From positions 106,640 through 170,639 of the forward strand of contig NZ_DGIR01000035.1 of assembly GCF_002386445.1 (NCBI RefSeq): a DNA stretch of 64,000 bases. The letters run 5' to 3'. Source of the stretch: Pseudomonas sp. UBA4617. Its GTDB lineage: Bacteria > Pseudomonadota > Gammaproteobacteria > Pseudomonadales > Pseudomonadaceae. Below the pieces are notes generated by a model, which did no database searches, was not told the origin of the DNA, and was given only the letters and a program-made list of their open reading frames with translations. The stretch's first letter is position 1, and each line of letters opens with the position of its first letter. Position numbers and translations under genes: made by a program. Of the stretch, positions 17,324 through 24,525 are shown in pieces.

Positions 17324-18289
17324 TCAATGCCTGGCCGGCTCCCCGCCTTCAGCTTCTGCCACCGGTTCCCCCAAGCGCCGGAACCAGGTCGACAGCAGCG
17401 CCCCGGAAATATTGTGCCAGACACTGAACAACGCACTGGGTACCGCCGCCAGCGGCGAGAAATGCGCCGCTGCCAGCGCTGCACCCAACCCTGAATTCTG
17501 CATGCCCACCTCCAGCGCCAGCGACTTGCGTTGGGCCAGCGGCAGCTTGCACAGCTTGCCGGTCAGGTAGCCGAGCAGATAGCCGAAGCTGTTGTGCAGC
17601 ATGACCACTGCCATGATCAGCAGCCCTGACTCGGCGATTTTCGCCTGGCTGGCCGCCACCACTGCGCAGACGATCATCACGATGCTGACCACCGACACCA
17701 GCGGCAGCACCTGCACTGCCGCCTGCACCTTGTTGCCGAGCAGGCGCTGGGCCAGCACGCCGAGCACGATCGGCAGCATCACCAGTTGCAGGATCGACCA
17801 GAACATGTCCATGAAGGACACCGGCAGCCAGGCCGATGCGAGGAGCCAGATCAGCGCCGGGGTCAGCAGCGGGGCGAGCAGCGTGGTCACGGCGGCGATT
17901 GCCACCGCCAGCGCCAGGTCACCCCGTGACAGCCAGACCATCACGTTCGACGCCGTGCCACTCGGGCAGCAGCCGACCAGGATCACGCCCACGGCGATTT
18001 CCGCTGGCAGCTGGAACAACTGGCACAGCAGCCAGGCCATTCCCGGCATGATCACGAAGTGCGCGACCACGCCCAGCATCACCCGCCACGGCTGGCGGGC
18101 GAGGGCGGCGAAGTCGTCAAGCTTGAGGGTAAGGCCCATGCCGAACATCACCAGGCCCAGCAGGGGCACGATGGCTACCTTCAGGGCGATGAACCATTGC
18201 GGTTGCAGGAAAGCCAGCACGGCAAACACCAGCACCCACAGGGCGAAGGTGTTGCCGACGAAGCGGCTGAGGGCGGCGATGGCAGGCAT
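17324..18289 (-). CDS. Bile acid:sodium symporter (BASS) family protein
   Basis: 321 residues and about ten membrane helices, the BASS length. The start at 18289 has AGGA 11 nt upstream. The longer in-frame version would read through a REP-like element and is rejected. Family landmarks are GMGLTLKLDDF in the third helix region, VGCCPSGTASNVM (the crossover motif around the sodium sites) and LEVGMQNSGLGAALA. Bacterial members carry organic anions with sodium. The actual substrate is unknown. REP pairs flank the gene on both sides. Confidence 0.9.
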   Translation of the reverse strand: MPAIAALSRFVGNTFALWVLVFAVLAFLQPQWFIALKVAIVPLLGLVMFGMGLTLKLDDFAALARQPWRVMLGVVAHFVIMPGMAWLLCQLFQLPAEIAVGVILVGCCPSGTASNVMVWLSRGDLALAVAIAAVTTLLAPLLTPALIWLLASAWLPVSFMDMFWSILQLVMLPIVLGVLAQRLLGNKVQAAVQVLPLVSVVSIVMIVCAVVAASQAKIAESGLLIMAVVMLHNSFGYLLGYLTGKLCKLPLAQRKSLALEVGMQNSGLGAALAAAHFSPLAAVPSALFSVWHNISGALLSTWFRRLGEPVAEAEGGEPARH

Positions 18290-18329
18290 GGGGCAAGTCC
18301 TTTTCCAGTGATGTCCTGGTACTTTCATG

Positions 18330-18425
18330 GGCCCGATCGCAGGCAAGCCAGTGCCCGCAGATACGGCACACACTTCAGAACCTGTGACGTAGCGGTGGGC
18401 GCTGGCTTGCCAGCGATCGGGCCGG
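18330..18425. repeat. Inverted pair of REP-like elements (diverged type)
   Basis: GGGCCCGATCGCAGGCAAGC (from 18329) faces GCTGGCTTGCCAGCGATCGG (from 18401). The core GATCGC-GGCAAGCCAG is in inverted orientation. This is a second variant of the REP family seen elsewhere in the window. Confidence 0.7.
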
Positions 18426-18471
18426 TGCTGTCTGGAGGTTTCCTCATCCCAGCACCGGCGTTTCAAACCAG

Positions 18472-19392
18472 TCAGACCCCTTGCGGGATCTCTTCGCCAC
18501 CCAGCGCCTCGAACAGCGCCGGCAGGAACTCGGCAAAGGTCATCATCATCAGCTGGAAGCTGGCGTCGAACTGTTGCGCAGCTTCATCGCCGCCATCCTG
18601 TTCAGCCTGCTCCTGCAGCAACTCCTCGAACTTGACCCGCTTGATCACCATCTTGTCGTCCAGCACGAACGACAGCTTGTCCTGCCAGGCCAGGGCCAGC
18701 TGGGTGACCACCTTGCCGGTGCTCAGGTGCAGCTGGATTTCTTCGCTGGTCAGGTCCTGGCGCTTGCAGCGCACGATGCCGCCGTCTTCGGCGGTGTCGC
18801 GCAGTTCGCATTCGTCCAGCACGTAGAAGCCTTCGGCGGCCTGCTGCGACTTGACCCAGTCGGTCATGGTGGCGGCTGGTGCGATCTTCACCGTCGCCGG
18901 GCGCACCGGCAGCGAGCCCATCACTTCACGCAGGGTGGAAAGCAGGTCTTCGGCACGCTTGGCGCTGGCCGAGTTGACCAGGATCACCCCCAGGCGCGGG
19001 GCGATGGCGGCGAAGATCATCGAGCGGCGGATGAACGCGCGCGGCAGGAAAGCCTGGATGATTTCGTCCTTGATCTGGTCGCGTTCCTTTTTATAGACCT
19101 TGCGCATCTGCTCGGTCTCGATCTCTTCGACCTTTTCCTTGACCGCGTCGTTGACCACGCTGCTGGGCAGGATGCGTTCTTCCTTGCGCGCGGCAATCAG
19201 CAGGTACTCGCCGCTGACATGCACCAGGGGAGCGTCTTCGCCCTTGCCGAATGGCGCGACGAAACCATAGGTGGTCAGCTCCTGGCTGGCGCAGGGGCGG
19301 GCCGGCTTGCTGGCCAGGGCCGCTTCCAGCGCTTCAGGCTCGAACGGGACTTCCTGGGTCAGGCGGTAGGTCAGCAGGTTCTTGAACCACAT
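18472..19392 (-). CDS. rdgC: Recombination-associated protein RdgC
   Basis: 306 residues, the standard RdgC length. The start at 19392 (MWFKNLLTYRLTQ) is the conserved RdgC N-terminus. An in-frame GTG/ATG 12 codons upstream was not chosen. Further landmarks are SQELTTYGFVAPFG, ILPSSVVNDAVKEKVEEIE and LSFVLDDKMVIKRVKFE. RdgC forms a toroidal dimer on DNA, restrains RecA and takes part in replication-fork processing. The gene stands alone between a REP pair and the tRNA promoter. Confidence 0.95.
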   Translation of the reverse strand: MWFKNLLTYRLTQEVPFEPEALEAALASKPARPCASQELTTYGFVAPFGKGEDAPLVHVSGEYLLIAARKEERILPSSVVNDAVKEKVEEIETEQMRKVYKKERDQIKDEIIQAFLPRAFIRRSMIFAAIAPRLGVILVNSASAKRAEDLLSTLREVMGSLPVRPATVKIAPAATMTDWVKSQQAAEGFYVLDECELRDTAEDGGIVRCKRQDLTSEEIQLHLSTGKVVTQLALAWQDKLSFVLDDKMVIKRVKFEELLQEQAEQDGGDEAAQQFDASFQLMMMTFAEFLPALFEALGGEEIPQGV

Positions 19393-19559
19393 GAGGGGCA
19401 ATCTCTCGTTAATGCATAAGGCGGGCATTATTCTCCGAGCGGTGCTCCGAGGCCAACCCTGTCAGAGGGCCAGCAGCCATCTGGATGCCGGGAAAATGCC
19501 CGGCAGCGCTAGGTCTTTGAAAGATCTCGAATTTTTTTTGAAAAAAGTCGAAAAAACGC

Positions 19560-19588
19560 TTGCCAGGGTAGCGGGGCGTCCGTAGAAT
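19560..19588 (+). promoter_or_regulatory. Sigma-70 promoter of the tRNA-Val/tRNA-Asp unit
   Basis: TTGCCA (19560-19565), a 17-nt spacer, and TAGAAT (19583-19588). The segment after the -10 box is GC-rich (GCGCGCC), the discriminator type linked to stringent control of stable RNA genes. An A/T-rich tract lies upstream (19529-19557). Confidence 0.8.
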
Positions 19589-19608
19589 GCGCGCCACACC
19601 GAGACGAA

Positions 19609-19684
19609 GGGTGATTAGCTCAGCCGGGAGAGCATCTGCCTTACAAGCAGAGGGTCGGCGGTTCGATCCCGTCATCACCCACCA
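19609..19684 (+). tRNA. tRNA-Val (anticodon TAC)
   Basis: A 76-nt cloverleaf: acceptor GGGTGAT pairing with ATCACCC, the anticodon loop CTTACAA between TCTGC and GCAGA, the T-loop GGTTCGATCC, and an encoded CCA end. Confidence 0.97.
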
Positions 19685-19697
19685 CTCGATGTTTAGC

Positions 19698-19774
19698 GCA
19701 GCGGTAGTTCAGTCGGTTAGAATACCGGCCTGTCACGCCGGGGGTCGCGGGTTCGAGTCCCGTCCGCTGCGCCA
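19698..19774 (+). tRNA. tRNA-Asp (anticodon GTC)
   Basis: A 77-nt cloverleaf: acceptor GCAGCGG pairing with CCGCTGC, the anticodon loop CTGTCAC between CCGGC and GCCGG, the T-arm GGGTTCGAGTCCC, discriminator G and an encoded CCA. It lies 13 nt after tRNA-Val and shares its promoter. Confidence 0.97.
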
Positions 19775-19817
19775 TATTCCACTTCCAGGGCCTACTGAAC
19801 ACCCGGAAGTCACAGAG

Positions 19818-19843
19818 AAAGCGACCTTAGGGTCGCTTTTTTT
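19818..19843 (+). terminator. Intrinsic terminator of the tRNA unit
   Basis: AGCGACC, loop TTAG, GGTCGCT, then seven T. A classic terminator 45 nt after the tRNA-Asp gene. Confidence 0.9.
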
Positions 19844-20120
19844 GTTTCTGCTGTTGAACCAGCCCATCGCTGATGTTGCCATGCCGGTCAGTGCCCCAGC
19901 CTGGCGCCAGGGCGGGCAGGGATGCCATTGCATGGTGCATGCCCGTCCTGGCCCTTTCGCCGGAAAGCCGTGCCTACGGGGGCCCACGTCAGGATGGCAG
20001 GCTGTGCAGTACCTGCGGACGCGGGCTTGTCCGCCAACGGGTCGGCACGGCTGGCCCGCAAATTGCTGATAAACGCCTGTCCAGGGCTGTCAACGTCGAC
20101 CGCCCGCAAACCTTCACGAC
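19844..20120. other. Intergenic region before nasA with a degenerate REP pair
   Basis: No gene is supported. Two weak REP-like arms lie at about 19955-19980 (CCTTTCGCCGGAAAGCCGTG) and 20010-20042 (CCTGCGGACGCGGGCTTG). The rest must hold the nasA promoter and the 5' part of its leader RNA. The promoter itself was not identified. Confidence 0.5.
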
Positions 20121-20175
20121 AAAGGCGCCGTGTTGCCCCGCTTGCCAAGCAAGCCGGGCAGCCGGCGCCTTTTTG
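20121..20175 (+). terminator. Leader terminator (attenuator) before nasA
   Basis: AAAGGCGCCG (20121-20130) pairs with CGGCGCCTTT (20163-20172), followed by further T. Inside is a second hairpin (CCCGCTTG and CAAGCCGGG). It ends 23 nt before the start codon, so transcription must read through it to express nasA. In Pseudomonas and Azotobacter, nitrate assimilation genes are controlled by NasT-dependent antitermination at such leader terminators. That mechanism is inferred here from position. Confidence 0.75.
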
Positions 20176-20197
20176 CGTTTTCACAGGAGCCCGCCCC

Positions 20198-23100
20198 ATG
20201 GCCAACAGCGAAGTACGCAGCGTCTGCCCCTATTGCGGCGTTGGGTGCGGCATCGTCATGAGCGTTGTCGATGGCAAGGTCGGCAAGATCAGTGGCGACA
20301 AGCAGCACCCTAGCAACTTCGGTCGCCTGTGCACCAAAGGCCTTACCGCACACCTGCCGCTGGGCGCCGCCGGGCGCATGGCAGACGCCTATGTCCGCCA
20401 GCAGCGCAACCAGCAGCCGGCGCGCACCAGTATCGACCAGGCCATTGCCGAGGCTGCCGCACGCCTGCGCGGCATCATCGACCAGCACGGCCCTGACGCC
20501 GTGGCACTGTACGTGTCCGGGCAGATGTCGCTGGAAGCCCAGTACCTGGCCAACAAGTTGGCCAAAGGTTTCATTCGCACCCGTCACATTGAGTCCAACT
20601 CGCGTCTGTGCATGGCCAGTGCTGGCAGCGGCTACAAGCTGTCGCTCGGCGCCGATGGCCCGCCCGGCAGCTACCAGGACTTTGACCACGCTGATGTGTT
20701 CCTGGTGATCGGGGCGAACATGGCTGATTGCCACCCTATCCTGTTCCTGCGCCTGCTCGACCGGGTCAAGGCCGGCGCCAAGCTTATCGTCGTCGACCCG
20801 CGGCGCAGTGCCACCGCCGACAAGGCCGACCTGTTCCTGCAGGTACGTCCTGGCACTGACATGGCCTTGCTCAACGGGCTGCTGCACCTGCTGCAGCGCA
20901 ACGGCCATACCGACCCCGATTTCATCGCCCGCCATACCGAAGGCTGGGATGAACTGGCCGGCTTTCTCGACGACTACCCCCCGCAACGCGTGGCCGCGAT
21001 CACCGGCCTGGCTGAGGCCGACCTCATCAAGGCCGCCGAATGGATCGGCACCGCCAGCAACTGGATGAGTTGCTGGACCATGGGCCTGAACCAGAGCATT
21101 CACGGCACCTGGCACAGCAATGCCCTCTGCAACCTGCACCTGGCCACCGGTGCCATTTGCCGCCCCGGTAGCGGGCCGTTTTCGCTGACCGGCCAGCCCA
21201 ATGCCATGGGCGGCCGCGAGATGGGCTACATGGGGGCCGGTCTGCCGGGCCAGCGCTCGGCGCTGGTGGCGGCGGACCGCGCCTTCGTCGAGCGGCAATG
21301 GAGTTTGCCGCCTGACAGCCTGCGGGCAGAAGAAGGCGAGGGCACCATCGCCTTGTACCAGCAGATGAAAGCGGGTGAAGTCAAAGCCTGCTGGATCATC
21401 TGCAGCAACCCGGTGGCCAGCGTTGCCAATCGCCAGCAAGTGATTGATGGCTTGCGTCAGGCCGAGCTGGTGATTGCTCAGGATGCCTTCCTCGACACTG
21501 AAACCAACCGCTACGCCGACATTCTTCTGCCTGCCGCGCTGTGGGCCGAAGGCGAGGGCGTGATGATCAACAGCGAGCGCAACCTGACCCTGATGCCGCG
21601 CGCTGTGGCGCCGCCCGGGCAGAGCCTGCCGGATTGGCAGATCATTGCCCGGGTTGCCTGCGCGATGGGCTACGCCGATGCCTTCGACTACCCTGATGCC
21701 GAAGCGGTATACGAAGAGATCCGCCGCTTTCACAACCCCGCAACCGGCTACGACCTGCGTGGCATCGGTTATGCCGAGCTGCGCGAGCAACCGCGCCAGT
21801 GGCCCTGCGCGCCCGGTCGCGACGACCCGCGCAGCCCGTTACGCTACCGCAACGATGGCAGCAGCCAGGCGCTGCTGCACGATGCCTGCGGTGAACGCCC
21901 GGCACTGGCCTTTGCCACCAGCAACGGCAAGGCGCGCTTCTTCGCCCGCCCCTGGCTGCCGGCGGCGGAGTTGCCAGATGCTGATTACCCCATGGTGCTG
22001 AATACCGGCCGTGTGCAACATCAGTGGCACACCCTGACCAAAACCGGCAAGGTGCCGGCGCTGAACAAGCTGGAGCCTGGCCCTTTTGTCGAGCTCCACC
22101 GCGAAGATGCCGCACGGCTGGGTATCGCGGAAAAGGACCAGGTGGCCATCCGCTCGCGCCGGGGGCAAGCCGTGTTGCCCGCGCGTATCAGCGACCGGGT
22201 GATGCCGGGCAACTGCTTTGCCCCGTTCCACTGGAACGACCTGGTTGGCGATCAGCTGGCGATCAATGCGGTCACCTGCGATGCGGTCGATCCACTGTCG
22301 TTGCAGCCAGCGTTCAAGCACTGCGCCGTGGCCCTTGAGCGGGTTGCCGGTGAACGCATCGAAGCCTCAGAACTGAGCGCTGCCGTTGCGCAGCCAGCGC
22401 GCAGGCCAACCGCTGTGCTATCACAGGTGCTTGGTCTGGACGCGCTGCCAGTTCCGGCGCTGGCCGAGCAAGAGCGCCACTACTTGCAAGGGTTCCTGCT
22501 GGGCCTGGACCAGGTCCACGCCGAAGGCGTGCGCTGCCTGCCGGCCAATGCACCGCTGGCCAGCAATAGTCGGCTGTTCGTCGATGGCTTGCTGGCCGGG
22601 CTGTTCGCCCAGCCTGCGCCAGTGCAGCAAGCCGCGCCGGCAGCCCCACGTCACCAGGTACTCTGGGCCTCGCAGACCGGCAACGGCGAGCGGCTGGCCG
22701 AGCGCTGTGCCGCATATTTGCGCAGTGCCGGTCTCGTTGTGCAGCTCAACTGCATGGATGCGGTCAGCCCGCATCAGCTGCAGGGCGCGGCCAGCGTCGT
22801 GCTGATTGCCAGTACGTTCGGTGATGGCGATGCGCCGGATAGCGCAACGGCGTTCTGGCGTGCCTTGCGAGGCGAGGAGGGCGCCCGTTGTGCCGAGCTG
22901 CCCTACGCCGTGCTGGCCCTGGGCGATTCCAGTTACCAGCAATTCTGCGGTTTCGGTCGCAAGCTCGACCAGCGCCTGGCCGAGCTGGGTTGGCGACGCC
23001 TGCTGCAACGGGTCGATTGCGAGCCGGATTTCGACGATGCCTTCGCTGCCTGGCTCGATGCGCTGCTGCCAACCCTGGGCAGTGTGGCTGCACCGCAGCC

Positions 23101-24223
23101 GCGCAGCGCAACCGCACCGGCGGCGGCCTGCAGCAAGCAGCAACCCTGGGCCGCCACCGTCCTGGAGAACCGCCTGCTCAACGGCGCAGGCGCCGCCAAG
23201 GAAACCCGTCAGCTGGTCTTCGACCTGAGCGGTAGCGGCTTGAGCTATGCCCCAGGTGATGCATTGGGGGTATGGCCGCGCAACTGCCCGGCGCTGGTCG
23301 ATGAACTGCTGGCGCTGATGCAGCTCGATGGCCAGACCATCATCGAGCTGAAAAACCAGCCTCCCATGCCGTTGGTAGAAGCCTTGCAAGCGCACCTGGA
23401 GATTGCCAAGGTCACCCCGCAACAGTTGCAGGCTTTTGCCGGCAATGCCCCGGACCTGCAGCGGCTGCTGCAGCCGGAGTGCAAGGCCGAGCTGCAGGAC
23501 TGGCTGTGGGGCCGGCAACTGGTCGATGTGTTGCACGCCTTCCCGCAGCAACTGCCGCTGGCCAGCTGGCTCGAACTGCTCAAACCGCTGCAGCCGCGGT
23601 TGTACTCGATCAGTTCCAGCCCCCTGGCGCACCCTGGACAAGTGCACCTGACCGTTTCCACGGTGCGCTATGGCTCACGCAAAGGTGTGTGCTCAAGCTT
23701 CCTTGCCGACCGCGCGCAGTCACTGAAGGTGGCGATCTTCCCGCAGGTGTCGCAGCACTTCCGGCTGCCCGAGGACGACAGTGTGCCGCTGATCATGGTC
23801 GGCCCCGGCACCGGCATTGCGCCGTTCCGGGCCTTCCTCGAGGAACGAGAGGTGCGTGGAGCCAAAGGCGCCAACTGGCTGTTCTTCGGTGAACAGTACG
23901 CGGCAACCGATTTCTATTACCGGGAGCAATTGCTGGCCTGGCAAGCCACAGGGCACTTGCGCCTGGACACGGCCTTCTCGCGGGACCAGGCGCAGAAAAT
24001 CTATGTGCAGCAGCGCATGCTGGAGCGCGGCGCGGAGCTCTGGCAGTGGCTGCAGGCGGGGGCTTACTTCTATGTGTGTGGTGATGCGCAGCGCATGGCC
24101 AGGGATGTGGAGGCGGCGTTGCGGGTGATCGTGGCCGAGCATGGGGGCATGGATGCGGCGGCAGCTGCGGCTTATGTCGAGGCGCTGGGCAAGGCCAAGC
24201 GGTATCGGCGGGATGTGTATTGA
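20198..24223 (+). CDS. nasA: Assimilatory nitrate reductase fused to a CysJ-like flavoreductase
   Basis: 1341 residues. The start at 20198 has CAGGAG 9 nt upstream; longer in-frame starts would run through the leader terminator. Residues about 1-60 bind a 4Fe-4S cluster (CPYCGVGC and RLCTKG). Residues about 60-700 are the molybdopterin-guanine dinucleotide oxidoreductase domain, which reduces nitrate to nitrite. From about 820 comes a flavodoxin domain (VLWASQTGNGERLAERCA), from about 984 an FAD domain, and from about 1190 the NADPH-binding domain (IMVGPGTGIAPFRAFLEER), ending YRRDVY as in CysJ. The fusion would pass electrons from NADPH through FAD and FMN directly to the molybdenum site, replacing a separate NasB subunit. 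It is cytoplasmic. nirBD follow downstream. Confidence 0.93.
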   Translation: MANSEVRSVCPYCGVGCGIVMSVVDGKVGKISGDKQHPSNFGRLCTKGLTAHLPLGAAGRMADAYVRQQRNQQPARTSIDQAIAEAAARLRGIIDQHGPDAVALYVSGQMSLEAQYLANKLAKGFIRTRHIESNSRLCMASAGSGYKLSLGADGPPGSYQDFDHADVFLVIGANMADCHPILFLRLLDRVKAGAKLIVVDPRRSATADKADLFLQVRPGTDMALLNGLLHLLQRNGHTDPDFIARHTEGWDELAGFLDDYPPQRVAAITGLAEADLIKAAEWIGTASNWMSCWTMGLNQSIHGTWHSNALCNLHLATGAICRPGSGPFSLTGQPNAMGGREMGYMGAGLPGQRSALVAADRAFVERQWSLPPDSLRAEEGEGTIALYQQMKAGEVKACWIICSNPVASVANRQQVIDGLRQAELVIAQDAFLDTETNRYADILLPAALWAEGEGVMINSERNLTLMPRAVAPPGQSLPDWQIIARVACAMGYADAFDYPDAEAVYEEIRRFHNPATGYDLRGIGYAELREQPRQWPCAPGRDDPRSPLRYRNDGSSQALLHDACGERPALAFATSNGKARFFARPWLPAAELPDADYPMVLNTGRVQHQWHTLTKTGKVPALNKLEPGPFVELHREDAARLGIAEKDQVAIRSRRGQAVLPARISDRVMPGNCFAPFHWNDLVGDQLAINAVTCDAVDPLSLQPAFKHCAVALERVAGERIEASELSAAVAQPARRPTAVLSQVLGLDALPVPALAEQERHYLQGFLLGLDQVHAEGVRCLPANAPLASNSRLFVDGLLAGLFAQPAPVQQAAPAAPRHQVLWASQTGNGERLAERCAAYLRSAGLVVQLNCMDAVSPHQLQGAASVVLIASTFGDGDAPDSATAFWRALRGEEGARCAELPYAVLALGDSSYQQFCGFGRKLDQRLAELGWRRLLQRVDCEPDFDDAFAAWLDALLPTLGSVAAPQPRSATAPAAACSKQQPWAATVLENRLLNGAGAAKETRQLVFDLSGSGLSYAPGDALGVWPRNCPALVDELLALMQLDGQTIIELKNQPPMPLVEALQAHLEIAKVTPQQLQAFAGNAPDLQRLLQPECKAELQDWLWGRQLVDVLHAFPQQLPLASWLELLKPLQPRLYSISSSPLAHPGQVHLTVSTVRYGSRKGVCSSFLADRAQSLKVAIFPQVSQHFRLPEDDSVPLIMVGPGTGIAPFRAFLEEREVRGAKGANWLFFGEQYAATDFYYREQLLAWQATGHLRLDTAFSRDQAQKIYVQQRMLERGAELWQWLQAGAYFYVCGDAQRMARDVEAALRVIVAEHGGMDAAAAAAYVEALGKAKRYRRDVY

Positions 24224-24270
24224 ATGCGCCAAGATGGGGAGTGATGCACTTGGAGTGTGCATTTACTACG

Positions 24271-24370
24271 CTGGCCCCATCGCTGGCAAGCCAGCTCCCA
24301 CAACTAGTTCGCCAGCTTGTGGATCTGTGATGGCCCTTGTGGGTGCTGGCTTTCTGGCGATAGGGCCAGT
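24271..24370. repeat. Inverted pair of REP-like elements between nasA and nirB
   Basis: CTGGCCCCATCGCTGGCAAG (from 24271) with CCAGCTCCCACA faces TTGTGGGTGCTGGCTTTCTG and GGCGATAGGGCCAG (24337-24370). The rest of the nasA-nirB gap holds the nirB leader. Confidence 0.75.
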
Positions 24371-24470
24371 TCTGGAAACAGCTTTGGCACAGTCCCTGCT
24401 TTAACCTGGTTACAACAATGCCCACCGATCAACGGCGATCAACCGGGCCCCTACCGTGATGAATACAGGC

Positions 24471-24510
24471 AAAGGCGCCTGGAGCTTCGGCTCCAGGCGC
24501 CTTTTTTTTG
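24471..24510 (+). terminator. Leader terminator (attenuator) before nirB
   Basis: AAAGGCGCCTGGAG (24471-24484), loop CTTCGG, then CTCCAGGCGCC and eight T (24502-24509). It is a perfect, very stable stem with a UUCG-type loop that ends 16 nt before the nirB start. It may end nasA messages, but its place within the nirB leader and its shared half-stem AAAGGCGCC with the nasA leader point to controlled antitermination. Confidence 0.88.
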
Positions 24511-24525
24511 ATCGAGGATCGGCTT

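Noticed and set aside
17324..18466. Longer BASS protein starting at 18466
   Set aside because: The extra N-terminus is the translation of a REP-like repeat. The start at 18289 has a ribosome site and gives the family length.
19609..19774. tRNA genes as an integration site for a genomic island
   Set aside because: No integrase and no duplicated tRNA 3' end found downstream in the window. The nas/nir genes after it are core.
20114..21790. Long antisense ORF (558 aa) opposite nasA
   Set aside because: A shadow of GC-rich codon bias: no ribosome site, no recognisable domain, and the sense strand encodes a clear enzyme.
22421..23647. Antisense ORF of 408 aa in the flavoreductase part of nasA
   Set aside because: Overlaps an intact domain with conserved motifs. 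No start signal or similarity.
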